Assembly: GCA_028015205.1 (NCBI GenBank)
Contig: CM051511.1
Location: forward strand, 34,898,001 to 34,962,000
From: Mytilisepta virgata
Taxonomy: Eukaryota; Mollusca; Bivalvia; Mytilida; Mytilidae
Direction: 5' to 3'
DNA length: 64,000 bases
This document shows positions 1 through 13,893 of the stretch, in pieces; the stretch's first letter is position 1, and each line of letters begins with the position of its first letter. The notes below the pieces were generated by a model, which saw nothing but the letters and a program-made list of their open reading frames with translations, was not told the origin of the DNA and ran no database searches. The position numbers and the translations under genes are program-made.

Positions 1-1419
1 TTTTTTTTTTTTTTTTTTTTTTTTTTGCTCCTTAGGTATATTTGTCCCCATTATGTACTGAACCGATTTAAACTTTCATTGCCGACCTTGATTGATTGCA
101 AGACAACTTGTCTTGATTTTATATATTTTTTGTCATTTGCTTTTAAATATAGCGTGGCAATAAATAAAGGCAAAATAAGAATAAAGAAGACACAAATGAC
201 CTTTTAGTTTTATAACAGTTCGTCTGGATTAACTCAGGAAATGAAAGTTTCCCAAATCAGTGGCGTAGCTTGCCGCTTTCTTAAGGTGAAGCAAATATTT
301 CCTTAAGCTTCCAAAAGGGCATGGATCAAGTTTTGCCTGATTTCGGATCAAACAATGTGTCATATACCAATGTACATTATGATTCTAAGAACCCGCAAAA
401 GATTTTAAAAGAAGCTTTTATAAAGATTTAAAAATATATCGTTTATTCACTGTTCAATAAACATTCTTAGATATCAAACTAAAATGGGGGTTACATTAAT
501 CAGCAGCATTCTCGGCCGTAACTTTTGCAGTCAGGGTAGGTTTTTAGGTGGGGCAACTGTCACACTGCCTCAATGGAAGCTACGCCATAGCACATTATAC
601 ATATTACTGATAACCCGTATTTTTGGTTCATCCAGGTTAACTTGCATTTTAAATGTTTTAATTCACCTCGGTTTGAACTGCAACAATCGTTGTCTAAACT
701 GTGTATCGCTGTATTTTTTCTGTGACTTTGCTGACCCAACGATTGTTGGAGAGTTCCAACCATATTAACCTATGTTTGCCTTGTTAGTGTTAACAGTTTT
801 TTAAGAATGAGCAATATCATTTAACATGGAATAAGTACGTAAAATTAATTTTCTCACCAGCAGACATTTGGGTCGGAAATATTTAAGCCATCAACCTTCC
901 AAACAAAGATGCACAGAATCCATCCTTTGATAACTGATAATTTTATTCCTTTCAACATTTCCAATGTAATTTTAAAAATCTCATCACTCTAATTATAAAT
1001 CACTTCACAAGAGTCCTATTATTATTTTTTTAAACAAATGCACTTAAAACAGCTATAACTATTAATTTTACCATGTTCACTATGAAAACATTGAGAATCG
1101 TTTGAAGCACTCGTGAATAGAAGGACACATTATTAGTAACGAGATTTTGATCTTAAATGGCCATTTTTGTCTCTTTTAATCTTGGTAACTTCCTTGATTT
1201 CACAATTGTTTAAATTTTACACAAAACATATTGCCTTTCTGTCAGTTAAGATCGGTTAAGCTAGTTGATAAAAGTTTAGAAGGAATTTTTCTATGTGTGT
1301 AAATAATTTACTTGTGCTGAACTGGTCTGAAGGACATTGTATGATTAGACCCCTTGCATTTCAAAATCAAAGAGTAATGAAAAACTCACTCTTAGCTACC
1401 ATTAAAGAGAATACATCTA

Positions 1420-1765
1420 CCTAAGGAACAAACCAGAAAAAAGCAATACATTAGACAGACAAACATGAGAGGACTATTAAACAACAACAATCACATCAAA
1501 TAAACACTGAAAACTAAACAATAATGAACAACACGAACTCGGATCTTCCAGAAGAGTAAGCAGTTCTTGCTCCGTATATACGGCACCCGTCGTGAAGTTC
1601 AACAAAGTCAATCCAGTGGTAGTCACAAATCGGTGGAGATACATGAAATGTTACGACAGTGGAACAAGGTCCAACATCATCTTAGATATAGATATCGGAA
1701 CATGTAACCATGGTAACGGTCAATCAATTCGTGATGCCGACCGTCAAATTTCCTAAGTGATGATA
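1420..1765 (-). mobile_element. Retroelement 3'-end fragment (copy 1)
   Basis: Read on the minus strand, this holds the decayed C-terminal end of a reverse-transcriptase retroelement followed by its 3' untranslated part. It matches the plus-strand fragment at 40,735-41,165 and the duplicate at 42,645-42,955. The landmark 'tgcttactctt-ccggaagatc' is the same kind of sequence as at 8,860, where a longer piece of the coding region survives. It is a non-functional fragment. Confidence 0.6.
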
Positions 1766-2787
1766 TCAACTTATCCCTATACAACCCTGATTAATAACTC
1801 TTCAAATGTTTTATTTTAAGGAACAAGTTTTGTTTCAAACAAGAAATGTTTCTAATAGTGGCAAAATACTGTCAAATATGACTGATTTTGAAGAAAAGAA
1901 CCAATTGAAATTTCACTCGTTTTTTTACCTTTCAATTATAATTTTGATATCAGCAACAGCTTGCCCAAAAAGACGTTTCACTGAAATGTGTCTTTATATA
2001 AGTCAATCATTATATATATATTTAAAAAATATTTTAAGCAAGGATGTTGATCATAGTTGCTTCGACAAAAATCTAATGTGAAAACACTCAATTTTCTTCA
2101 AATCCTTGATTTAGCAATGAATTTTGTACAATGATTGATGGATTGTGAAAGTTCGATGATTATACGATAAAAATGATACAATTTAGAATCTGAAATCTTA
2201 ATTTTAATTTTTCATGTCAGATTGGGCCAAATAATTGCTGAAATCATACCATCTTCTTTGTCTCGACTAATTTTGATTGATTGCAATACAACATTTTTTA
2301 TAGTATTGTTTGAAAATATGGCGATGCAGAAAATCAATACTAGGTAAGCATAAATAAGACCAGAATGGGCAGGTAAAGATATTCAATGAAAAGTGAGAAT
2401 TGTTTTGAGTACCACTTAATAGAAGGCTGTTTACAGTATACAATAGTATAAGTGAGATATGTGAAATATTTAAAGCCTACAAATCTGTCAATCCAGACTA
2501 GTTCTACAAGGATATAAACTATTGCACACAGCTGGTCGAGACGTACAAATTATATTTTTTTACCACACTTTTTTCCCATTTATAACGAAGACTTTGCGTA
2601 TTTTGTAATGCACAAAATGAAAGTGCAGCTAGCGTACTTATAGATATTATTATTACATTTCGTACTTTATACATGTTAGATTTATATAGAAAAAAATGTG
2701 TTTCAAAGTGGTCCGTATGTTGTGCTATTGCATCTTTGATGCCAATTATTATGCAAAAGATGTGAACATTTCGTCGATGCACAACCC

Positions 2788-2905
2788 GTCAGTTGTGCTC
2801 AAGGCCTAACATGTTGAAAACCAAAATACAAACCAATGGTTGAAGAGCAAATTAAAAAATTCCAAAATGACGAAAAACTGTAAAGCCAAACCCATCTAAG
2901 GCCAT
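2788..2905 (+). repeat. Dispersed 'caaggcctaacatg' repeat (copy 1)
   Basis: A short AT-rich repeat that begins near 'ctcaaggcctaacatgttg' and continues 'ccaaaatgacg...gtaaagcc'. The same family occurs in copy 2 (44,146-44,310, with more of its 3' part), at 39,345-39,500 and at 29,505-29,650. No coding potential is seen. Confidence 0.5.
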
Positions 2906-5388
2906 AATTGTGTAATATGATATATTTTGCTCACTGGGCTTTTTTCAGGTGGTATTAGTTTTGATTAAATTGTGTTTAATACATGCATGCTGGTATTTCA
3001 ACATTGAGCAGGTGGTTGGTCAATAGGTAAAAATACTGTGATCATCACGCAACACCTCTCATTGCTAATACATGTAATATTTATATTCAGTTAATACATG
3101 TAGTGGTATACAGCTGGCTTGCTGCGATACATGTAGATATTAATCATGTCGACTTTTATACACATCTAAGTTGACTTGTGTCGAAAATAACATAGTCTCG
3201 TCCATTGTCGTCCTGACTAATTATCCCGTCAACTCTAAAACGAAACCGCAGATGTATGCCACAGTAATAAGCATGATAAATAGTCTTCAATCATTGTATA
3301 GAAAACAATATATGCATTGGTGTTGTGGTAGTGTTTTCAATGCAATAAAAGTGTGGAAATAGGCACTATTTTACTGTTTTTAAATGCACATATATTTGTT
3401 AAATATCAACTTGTAAAAAAACGTAAAAAGGTCATTAATTTGATTTACTTCGACATTTATAAAAATTAAAAATTCAACGATACTCATATTTAGTGTTGTG
3501 ATATGCATATAACACATATAATGTTAAATAGTTCCCTGTCGGCTTTTTTTATCCTTTGGTTTGATGTTCTGAAGTACAAAGAATGTTTCCGCGATTCAAT
3601 TGGAATCAAACTGAAAAAATACAAAGTTATATAGTGTATGACTTTTCTTTTTTTTGTCATATCCTTGGGAATCGATGCAATGTCAATTCTTTTCAATGGA
3701 AGTTTGGCTAAATTTAGTATATACAATCACGTGTACTTTGACTTTACATAATGTTATGATTATTAAATATGACAAATTCCATAAATTTCCTGGTTTCATT
3801 TTACAAAATAACGTGCACTTTTCAACGGAAAGAATTATTTTACAGAATGGAGAAAAATGTCTCATGTGACTGTGATGTTGATACCGAACAAATGCTGAAG
3901 TTGTGAAAACGTCATTCAGAGGTGGATTTTGCAGACGACAATACAAACTATATGAGACAAATATATGACAAACACAAACACAGGATCGTGATACCGATTT
4001 CAGTGAGAACTGCATTAGAAGTTTTTGGTCAATGGACAAAAACACAAATTAATATGTGCTTTGAATCTTGTTCGTTACACACATGTGAAAATGACGATGA
4101 AATTTAACGTTTTGGCGTTGTAGATCCAAAAATCAAACTCGATAAAAAACATTTATGTTTTCCAAATTAGTATGCACTGAGCAGCCAAGATCATTCATTC
4201 CAATGTAAACTGTAGGATACTTTGCTTTTACAAACTTATTACAATTATCATGCAAAACTACATGTTTACACAATGTCATGAATGTATGGAATCAAGTTTA
4301 GTTTCATTCTGATATAAACTGTAGATTCTAACTCACAAAACTTACTAATATAAACATGATAAAGTTCGTGTTTTCCTACAGAAAACCCCAAATATCAAGT
4401 TGATTGAAAAAAAAAAATTTGTCCTGCACAACTACGCATGGGGTGTAGCAATTCTGTCAAGGTTTGATTCAGTCGCCTTGTTTTGCCATGCCAAATAATG
4501 TAATTTGTTGTCGGAATATCTGTAACTATATACATGATATACCCCCACATGTATAGTAATGATCAAATTTGACATGTATTTATCACATCACCAAAATTTG
4601 TTTCCGATGCATAACTGACGTTGCATTTACTCGGAAGCTATTCTGTCGAATTTTGTTTCATTTCAGTGAGAACTGCATTAGAAGTTTTTGGTCAATGGAC
4701 AAAAACACAAATTAATATGTGCTTTGAATCTTTTTCGTTACACAAATTGTTACAATCATCTATTGTTTGATCGATGCAACATGATGCAACGTCTCTCATA
4801 TTGTATATCTCCATCAACATGATCAAGTGTTTTACATTTGTAAATTACAAGAGAGATAGCAATTCAACATGTTCAAGCAAACTTCCTAAAAAGATGAGAT
4901 AAGTTTTGTTGACAATCAAATCATTCGAAAATGATATCACAGTTTTTGTATGTAAATGGGTGTGGTCGTAGTAGAATTAATTCGTTGAACTGTGTGTTTT
5001 ATTCTTATATGCATATAACAAAACCAAGTTTCGAAAAACTAAGAAAGCATGAAAACTTTTTCCATTTTCGTAGGCTTCAGAAATCCATTTTTTTCAGGCA
5101 ATAATTTCTGAAATGAGAATAGAAATGTCCTTGGTATCTTTTTTTCGTTTAGATTGGAATGAAATGAGACATGGGGTAATTGTCAGTGAAACAACAAACC
5201 ATGAAATTGAACTTAAAAAGAAGAGAAAGAGATAATGATACATCATTCAACGTATAAGGATATGTGGCCGCACTGTGTATATATATCTTAGTGGTTAACT
5301 CTGTAAAAAGCACCTGAAACTACAAAACGTGTGAACAAAATTATGGTCCAAATATATAATATGCTGTTGGCGTGGCCAATGATACGAG

Positions 5389-7640
5389 CACATCAATAGC
5401 CTTTTCCAGAAACTCATTTCCGGTATCACGATCCTGACTCTAAAATTATAATTTGAAGCACGTTATTTCCTTTACTTCCGTTTCCTGTGAACCATATGCA
5501 GCTATATCGGTCATAATTATGTTAGGTAACTCTGTTTAGACTTATTAACTGGTTACCCAATATCGGGAATCTACTGGTCCCGTTCATGCCAGGCATTGAT
5601 CGTACTTCAATAACTCTGTATTGATTATAGCACGTTCTCCACGTCTTCACTTTAAAAAACTTTTTATTTGAAATATGTAGTAACATTTCACATGGATATA
5701 ATTTCAATATATGAAATTGTGACAATAATTAATAATATGAAATTCATCACCAATTTATACAAACTGTCAAAAGTACATAATTACACGTGATAAAGACTAA
5801 TGGTCCAAGTTTTTTTTAATTTTTTTAAGCCGCGAGAAAAGCGAATTTTTTTTTTTGGTAAAATTTATTTGAGTTTTATCTGAAGAAATTTATTATGCGC
5901 AATTAGCATGCTGTGTGTTTCAGGTAATTATAACTAATTAACGATTTGACATGTATATTGTACCTTGACTGTCCGGATGTTTATTGTTCCAACCGTTAAT
6001 TAAGGTAACAGGTACATTGTATATATACAGGTAAACCGTTTGCTGACCAAAAACAGCGTGATTTCATTTTTAACGCCACATTTTTGATAATTAATGCAAC
6101 ATTTTAATATAGAGGTGTTTGTGTGTTTAAGGGGGGATCACAAAGAATGCAGTGATGAAATATAATTTCAAATGTCAGATAAGTAACATTTTAATTTATT
6201 TTAAATTAATAATTTATCTTTTTGGTATTTATATATTTAACATTTGACATATTATATGAGTAATTCTATTTACTTGTATATATATTTACTTTGTTATGGC
6301 AAGGTAGAAGCTGATTAGGATGGGCGCCATCTTGAATAATAATAGTAAAAAATAACACATTTCAAAATAACTAATTTTCAAATCAATTTGGAAGGGACAT
6401 AATCAAAATGTAAACTATTGCAATTACGATATTTCGAAAAGTTATGAAGGTTTTACTCAAACATATGATATATGAAGACCAAAGGATATACTTTATTAGT
6501 AATATCCGAGACATAAAACATGTGTCTCTAGTAATATATCAGTATCTAGAGTATGCATATCCCCCTTTTTATTATAACTTCATCACACACACATTATATA
6601 ATAAAATCCTCGATTGAAAAGAAATGAAATGATCCAACATCTGTGTTAGTTTTCATTAATACTGGCAAAGGTGAGATTTTTTTTTCATAATCTATATCGC
6701 CCTTGGCGAGGATAAGTTAATATGCAGTGCAATTGGAAACTATATACTTATTAATAAGTTATGTCAGCTATTTATATATATATATATATACTTTATATTT
6801 CAAACATAAGCGTTTGTTTCGATGCAAATATGAAATTGAAAATCATTAAATGTTTGTATTTTCGAGCCTAGTGCCATTTCCGGTTATCGTCGCCATCTTG
6901 AAAAATAATAAAAGATTTTCCGAAGATATCTAATTTTCAAATCAATTTGGAAGGGATATAATAAAAAATTAAACTATTGCATTTACGATATTTCAAAAAT
7001 TTATCAATGTATTAATTAGCACATAGCACCAAAATTTTTCTATCAGTTTTTGTTAAATCGCAATTTTATGTTAAAAACGATAAAAAAGCCAATTTATCGC
7101 AGTTAGATGATTTAACAATATGGACTTAACGGGAAAATAAGACAAAATTTTCAAAAGCATTTGGAAGGCATAAGACAAAAATTTAAACGTTTCCAAATAA
7201 CAAAAATATTTTTCTAAATATATGAGGAAGTACTACATAGCACCAAAATTTTTTCAGCCCGAACTAAAAGTAGTTTATTATATCGATTCATGATCGCCCA
7301 AGTGCATTTCTATACAATTTACTTGGGTATGGTATAGGTGATGTGTGACGTCACGAATGTCACGTGATGACTTCTATAGTTGGATATGGAAACTTTTTCT
7401 AGCCTTAGTATGAGCACAATATTGCTGCCCCCATTAAACAAAGACTTTTCTAAATGACCCACATGTAGAAAATGCATATGTTCCTATGGCGCTCGCTGCG
7501 CTCGCTATAAACAACCACTGACATACATATACTCGAGGAAAGCTAAATAAAAATGTGCCGGGGTTAAACTAGTTTAATGGGTACTCAACCTTCTCACTGG
7601 GACTTGTTGTTTGTCTTTTTTTTCTTGAGTTTGATTTGAG
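5389..7640. repeat. Copy-1-only block with three related sub-units
   Basis: Copy 2 goes straight from 'ccaatgatacgag' to 'tgtcttttaatttccc' at about 46,889, so this 2.25-kb block is either inserted here or deleted there. The triplet gag at both edges would fit a microhomology deletion in copy 2. The block contains three diverged versions of one unit at about 6,325-6,445, 6,890-7,000 and 7,135-7,250. Each unit has a 'caatttggaagggatata'-like core and 'gcaccaaaattttt' downstream. No open reading frame of note is seen. Confidence 0.6.
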
Positions 7641-8489
7641 TGTCCTTTAATTTCCCGAACGGGTCAATGTTGTGTTTCTTAAATTTATAATAATAACATC
7701 AATTTTTTTTTAATTTCTCATGGAAGATTGGCTCATATGGCTACTGTTGAAAATTATTGATTGTTGAAAAATCTCGTTTCTGTATACCATTGGGGAAAAT
7801 GCTTTGATCTACTTTTAAAACAAGTTTTCCACTAAAACAAAATCAACAACCTCACATATGAAAGATGAATAGTTTTTGCCTATAAATTTGTTCAGAGTTT
7901 TTACAACTCCAGAAAATTAAATGAGACTGATATGTGTTTAGGCACGTTAAATTGGAGTGATGGAAAGCTGCATGCAATCAGTATTTAACCCAAAGCCCAA
8001 ATATGTCCACATCGGAATCACTAACAAAGCTTGAGGGATGCACTTCGAGTCTTGGAGGTTGTGTTTAAAATGGTTAAAGTAGTGGGACCTCTTGTTTATT
8101 GTTGGTTTCAAGTCAACAAGTTTTAAATGTATATATGTAACGATCGGGAGATTTGACAAAAATAAATAACCACGGCTTCCTCCTATCATCTTTAGACCAT
8201 GTTGTTGAAAAAAAACGTATTAAGAAAAATTGGAGAAACTGCAAAAAAGATAATTAAATAATATTAAAGATCTATCACAGATTTAAACTGAATTACGTAC
8301 TACTGTGGTGTGATATTGTACGACGTTTTTTTTAAATAATATTATTATTGTGTTCGAATTACAATTTGGATATATAGAAGTTAGCTGAAAATATAGAATT
8401 ATAAATTTTTACTCAAAATTTAACAAAAAGTAGATCCACGATATATGACAAAATAGATTTTTTTAAATTGTTTTGCTTCTTTAAATCAA

Positions 8490-8789
8490 CATGATTGCAC
8501 TGATTCGAACTTTTACTTTCCAATGGTCAACTTACCATTTTTGAGCGGCAATATTCCAGAAGCGCCGGCGTATGGAGTATATATTTCACAACTCATACGT
8601 TATTCCAGAGCTCGTGACATAAACATTGACTTTCTGGACAGAGCCCGGCTTCTGACAGAAAAGTTGCTCAGACAGGGGTACGTTGCTCCTAAGCTGAAGT
8701 CATCCTTATTAAAGTTTTATAGGCGTCATGACTTGGTTGACAGGTATGAAAAAACCGTTTCCCAAATGAAAATGGACCTGTTCCATTGA
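8490..8789 (+). pseudogene. Retroelement reverse-transcriptase C-terminal fragment
   Basis: The reading frame runs through the ATG at 8,523 and extends upstream of it as N-F-Y-F-P. It carries the motifs 'GNIPEAPAYGVYISQLIRYS' and 'KLLRQGYVAPKLKSSLLKFY'. I recognise the 'YGVYISQLIR' block as the C-terminal end of reverse-transcriptase-bearing retroelements that are abundant in bivalves and other invertebrates; I cannot name the superfamily. It is only the last ~90 residues of the protein, with no catalytic domain. The frame is followed by a 3' untranslated part to about 9,060 with the landmark 'cttactcttccggagcacct'. The element is therefore 5'-truncated. The duplicate at 47,822-48,090 is further broken. 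Confidence 0.65.
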
Positions 8790-9454
8790 TATTATCCCTT
8801 CCTCATATCGGATTTGACATGAACAGCATGGCGGGTGTCCTGCAGGAAGCAGAGTCTGCTTACTCTTCCGGAGCACCTGAGTCTACCCCCGGTTTTTTGG
8901 TGGGGTCCATGTTGTTCATATTTTTTATTTTTTAATTGTAGTGCATGTATTGTTTTGGTCTTGTCTTCGTTGTTCTCCGGAATTTGTCAGTTGTTACAGT
9001 TTTTCTCTCCTTCGAATATCCCTTTGGTATTTCTTGACTTTACTTGTATTTCCTGAAAGAAAATGGATACATTTAGAATCTGCAACTTTGATTAATAGTG
9101 ATTACAACTTGACTTAGCGGTTTAAATTAACAGAGATGGGTCTAGAATCGATGACTTGGGCATTGAGTCATGACTGTGATTGATTATCTACCCATATGTT
9201 TTGACATATCAAGACACTAGTCTGTTTTTATTTGGTCAAAACATTTTGACGACTCCTTATCATAGTTACTTCCCCATGAACATTTGACGGAACACTTTTT
9301 AGGTCAAAGTCATGAACGGTTAGTCGCAGAGACTTGGGATTTCCACCAGTGACTATCACAGGTCATGGCCTTGAAATTGACCTCAACTTGAACTTGACCC
9401 CTGACCTTAAACTTTGTTAGCGCTCTGTCTCGGAAACTGTAAAAGATAGCTGAT

Positions 9455-10770
9455 GAAATATATTGAGAGAATAATTCATCTTGTCAGGAAGCAACTTTGT
9501 CGTGTTTCGGTCAACTCAGCATATCAATTCCTTATAAGAGTTATGTGCCTACGTATATTTAACAGAACACGGAAATGGTCTAAACTCATAAACAATTAGT
9601 CGTAGAGAATTGGGACTTGCACCAATGTTCATCAGAGCTCAAAAACTTCAAAATGACCACAAAGTCAAAGGTCAAGGTCAAACCGTAAAAGAATGTCAAG
9701 ATCTACATTTGTCTCATTGGGTTCGAATCTGTACAACGACAATTTACAGGGTTTAGTGCCCTTGACACTTTTATATTTTATATCTCGCAAACTATAATAG
9801 ATAGGAAGAAAATGTCAATGCAAAAAATTATCAGTTTCAAAAGATCTAAATTTTGGTACCAAGGTCAAAGGTCAGAGATCAAGGTTATCTATAAAGTTCT
9901 TAGCAACCGATTGAAAAATACCTAGCAACCATATATATTTATGTTCAGGACCCCATATTTCAGCTTTAGAGATGAAAATGGAGTGTCAAGAGTACAATGA
10001 AAAAGTCCCTAGCAACCATATATAATTGGCATTGCGAAAATAGGGTCCACCTCCGTTTAAGTAGAATTCAAAAGTTCTTAAAATCTACTGTGCATAAAAT
10101 TGTTTTATTTTGTCTATATAACCATGTTGTCGTGCATAATCTGTACATGTATTGCATTATGTTTGTTAAATTGTGCGTTTTGCTTTGACCCGTATGGGTG
10201 TAATTTGCAAATAAATAAATTAATTAATATAATTATGTTCAGAGCAACTATACAAGCAAAATAGAAAGTCAAGGGTCAAGGTCATGCTTAATAACCTTAG
10301 CATCCATGCAAACAACACCCTAGAAACGATATATGTAAATACAAACTTGAGATAAAAGGTCAAACTGACCCAAGAAAGACCTTGTAATTATTCTCTGAAC
10401 AATTGTCCTTCTTGTTTTATATTCTTCCCTTGCATTTAGACTACGTACGTATGCCATTCATGCGATCCATTATTGTTTATTATCCGTTTGATTTTCCCAA
10501 AAAAAGTAAAAGGAATAAAAAGAGATGTGGGATCACGAAACGTCATAACGCAAAAAAATAACATGCGGCCTTCAACAATGGACATTCGCCTCGATTCTAG
10601 ATAGGTTGTGGGGTAATTTATTTTTGGGGGAAATCCTTTTCATTTGTTTTCTCATCTTTCTCAAATGATTATAAGAACTCATACAATTATTTGCAGAATT
10701 TTTGGTCCATTATTTAAAAAAATTCCCGTTATGTGTCTACAATAAACCATTTTATTAAATAAATATACAC
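9455..10770. repeat. Copy-1-only block ending in a LINE-type tail plus flank
   Basis: Copy 2 passes from 'gatgaaatatattg' directly to 'tcatgcttgttgggaac' at about 48,752, so this 1.3-kb block is private to copy 1. It is rich in 'gaccttgacct'/'aggtcaaggtca' motifs of a degenerate dispersed repeat. It also contains a short LINE-like 3' end at about 10,085-10,215, with a small stem (10,188-10,199) followed by 'gcaaataaataaatt'. No gene is seen. Confidence 0.55.
10085..10215 (+). mobile_element. LINE 3'-tail fragment
   Basis: AT-rich sequence ending in a small hairpin (acccgtatgggt, 10,188-10,199), then 'gtaatttgcaaataaa' and an AATT-type simple tail. The layout (GC hairpin, ~10 bases, AATAAA, short simple repeat) matches the ends of the LINEs at 26,725 and 27,176 and of the SINE at 17,400. 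Only the extreme 3' end is present. Confidence 0.45.
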
Positions 10771-11715
10771 CTTGTTGGGAACTTTTTTTTATCATAGACC
10801 AAAATTATGAAAATAATTCTTCAAGTTATTTTAACGCAGAAACCCATACAGCCTGTTCAATTTTACTAAGTTACGGGTGTACGATAAAAAAAATCCAGTT
10901 ACTATAGACACCGTATGGAAAAGTGTTTCTAATAAAAAAGCAACAAATCTGAAAAATGATTGTCCTGGTTTGCACATACATTTGAGGAAGAACCAAAAGA
11001 AAATACCGTTCTGCAAACATTTTTTTTTGGGGGGGGGGATTAGAGAAGTCAAACGGATACTCTACGATAAATCCTTTGACGTATATGTATTCCGAACAAT
11101 GGCTCTGTCAAGACTCCAATCTACTCTTTTTGTGCTTCTGTGTATTTTTAGGTTTAGAGCTTTTCAAGTTGAACCAATCCCTTTTCTGCTGTTGTTTTAA
11201 TGTTTTTTATTATTGTGAGGTCTCGATTACTTTAATTACCAAATATGAATTGGTGTGAAAAAATATGTTCTTTTTGGGAGTGTGTTGTGCCTTGAGATAT
11301 ATCTCAGCAACACATCAGGCAGTCAAGGTTGTAGCGCTTAGCCTTAACTTATCATAGGATACCTGTACTCAATGATAAGAAAAGAAAATTATTTTCAAAA
11401 CAAATTCCTATTTTGTTAATGATTTACGGTGAAAATGACGAAAATGCCATTTTTGGCTCTAACTCCGTCCCTTGAATCTAAATTTAAAGGATGGACAAAT
11501 TCAGGCAAATGCTAACGTCTACACTGGCACTGTTGCTGATGAGTTTGGCGTCATTTTATCGAGTAGTGTGGTTTCCATGGCAACGAAAATGGTGAAATTT
11601 TCATTAAAAATTGCATGATCGAAGCGGCAGCAGTCTTGTCCTGTGTCTTCCAAACACCCACACTCCTCACTCAGAGGCATTACAACATTTAACCATTCTT
11701 AGATACACTAAAAAG

Positions 11716-12168
11716 TGTGACGAGGGTCTTCCTAGGCACTGGTTGATAACTTCAGGTTTTCATATATACATATTTATTACGTACAGTTTCTTTATATACA
11801 AAATGATATTATTCACAATATTACAAGAACATGGAAACACATCTGAACTCTATAAAAATTCATACTAAAACTGACTTTCAGCTAAACTTTCCCACACTTA
11901 CAAACTAGGGCACTTCATTCATTCTCAGACACATCTACAAACTTTGACATTCTGTAAACACATACATCATAAAATTTAACGGTAACATAGGGAGAGTAGA
12001 AACCAAAACACAGCTGCAAATGTTAATCTAATTTACTTTGGTCAATATGTCTCAGTACTGCATGAAATATAGCCATAACATTTATTTTATGGCTAATTAT
12101 TAATGACGGTTAGAGATCAAATAGTTAATTACTTTTAGATAAAGATTGCAAAGTTTTCCATTTTGACA
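11716..12168 (-). repeat. 3' LTR of the minus-strand element
   Basis: 453-bp LTR. In element orientation it is the downstream LTR, because the purine tract lies immediately inside it (12,169-12,180, plus-strand tacctcccct). Confidence 0.85.
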
Positions 12169-12393
12169 TACCTCCCCTAATAAAATTGTGTCGTCCCGAC
12201 ACATTACTAAAATTAAACAAAATGAAATAAACAAAACCAAAATGAATCACGTTCATACATTAACAAAATAAAATTAATATATACACAAATATTTTTTTTC
12301 TTTTCTTTTCTTTTTAACATCTATACAAAGCAATATAAAAATAAATATATTTCAAAATGTCATATCTAACACTATGTAAAACATAACAATACT

Positions 12394-13060
12394 CTACTTC
12401 TTTTTACTCTTTTCAAACTCTTCAACTAACTCAAAATTGACTGAGTCACTTTCTCTTATCCATTTGGTTTGTCCATTCACAAGTTCTACATAATAGTGCT
12501 TTTCTAACCTATTTGAGTCATTTCGCAATCTCATTATGCCTAGAACCTTAACAATTTCTCCATCTCCTACAGTTTCTACCTCTAGATCACCCTTGTCTAT
12601 CTCTCTATCATCGGGATCTACAAATCTCTTTAGTCTATTGACATGCACATTAATAAATTTATCATTTTCACCAACTAACTTTGCCTTGAAATTTACATCA
12701 GAAAATTTTTCAACAAGTTGATATGGTCCATGCCAATTGTGCATTAGTTTCTGAGATAGTCCTTTCTTGGAACTAGGTATATAAATCCACATTTTCTCAC
12801 CAACTTCATAACCAACTTCACCACTATTCTCATCATGATAATGTTTTTGCTTTTGCTGAACGTTTTGTAATTAAGTTTTCTCCCATAACTGTAAATGCTT
12901 CTTGCAGTCTTGTAATCATTTCTGATTTGTAATCGTCACTATCGCTATATGTAATTGTTGGCAGACACATGACGGCCTCAACAGGTAGCACAGGTTCACG
13001 TCCATGCATGAGAAAGAACGTTGTCTCCTGTGTGCTTTCATGTATACAGGTAGGATACAC
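12394..13060 (-). pseudogene. Integrase C-terminal remnant of the LTR element
   Basis: Two minus-strand reading frames, 13,060-12,833 and 12,792-12,394, are pieces of one integrase. The first holds the end of the catalytic core ('HESTQETTFFLMHGREPVLP'), which follows the DDE catalytic residues in Ty3/gypsy integrases. The second holds the GPY/F module ('NWHGPYQLVEKFSDVNFKAK', then 'VHVNRLKRF'). They are separated by one frameshift near 12,865. The DDE residues and everything upstream are absent, so no enzyme can be made. The neighbouring 13,061-13,870 is AT-rich filler with a threefold internal repeat. Confidence 0.8.
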
Positions 13061-13494
13061 AAACAGAATGTATTATATATTTGTCCCAATTACACTGATG
13101 TCCACTGACATGAATGGAAAGCATTGTCGCCAAAGTACCATTGAAACACTCCACTAATCCGTATACGCAGTTCTTTGTGTTCAACAACTTTGTACAGTAT
13201 ATCTCTTTCACATACAAACTAGTAACACTGAATTGTGAATTTCAACTTCTTAAATTCTAATTCCATTTTGTACCTATATGTTTACACTACAATCAAACAA
13301 CAAAATCATTAAAATATTGATACATTGATAAATGTAGTTACATATAATATACAGCTGATCTACACATTATTTAAACAAATTCACTATTTTCAATTTTTCA
13401 TTGGGCCGTCCACAACTATTTCTAAACCATTTTTAAACGCTGCAGTTTTCTTATATCCTCAAATCCTGGCGGAACAGAACTTAGGATTAATTCC

Positions 13495-13680
13495 TCAAAA
13501 CACCTTTATAAGGTTCATTGACATTATTGGCGGGGCAATATTTCCTGAACATAATCCATTCTACAGCTTCATGGACACTCTTGACAATACAATAATTCCA
13601 GAGCATTTCATATCATTCAGAGACATCCTTGGCGATACAAGAATTCCGAACTACAATACTTTTTATACTCAAACACCACT
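13495..13680. repeat. Threefold imperfect ~50-bp repeat inside the LTR element
   Basis: Three units of 48-54 bp start at about 13,510 (ttcattgacattattgg), 13,567 (ttcatggacactcttga) and 13,615 (ttcagagacatccttgg). In the plus frame they read FIDIIGGAIFPE, FMDTLDNTIIPE and FRDILGDTRIPN. This is antisense to the element, so coding use is doubtful; it may be a short minisatellite. Confidence 0.55.
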
Positions 13681-13893
13681 AAAGAAATATCTCCAATTTT
13701 TCATTAACGGCATACTATAGGTAAGACTTCGCGAGAGAAGAATTCCTATCCTCATTATAATACAATATTTCTACAAATATGTACATACCGAAATTTACAT
13801 CCATTTGAAAGTTAACTACAAAATCTTTTAGTCATTAGTTTAATCCTTTTCTATATATTCCATCGCATTAATCCCGCCGCTGTGCCACCATAA

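Noticed and set aside
8835..9056. 73-residue plus-strand frame after the retroelement fragment
   Set aside because: It lies in the 3' untranslated part of the retroelement, is T-rich, and is repeated with frame changes in copy 2.
13325..13720. 131-residue plus-strand frame as a host gene
   Set aside because: It is antisense inside an LTR element remnant, built largely of a short tandem repeat, with no start context or homologue recognised.
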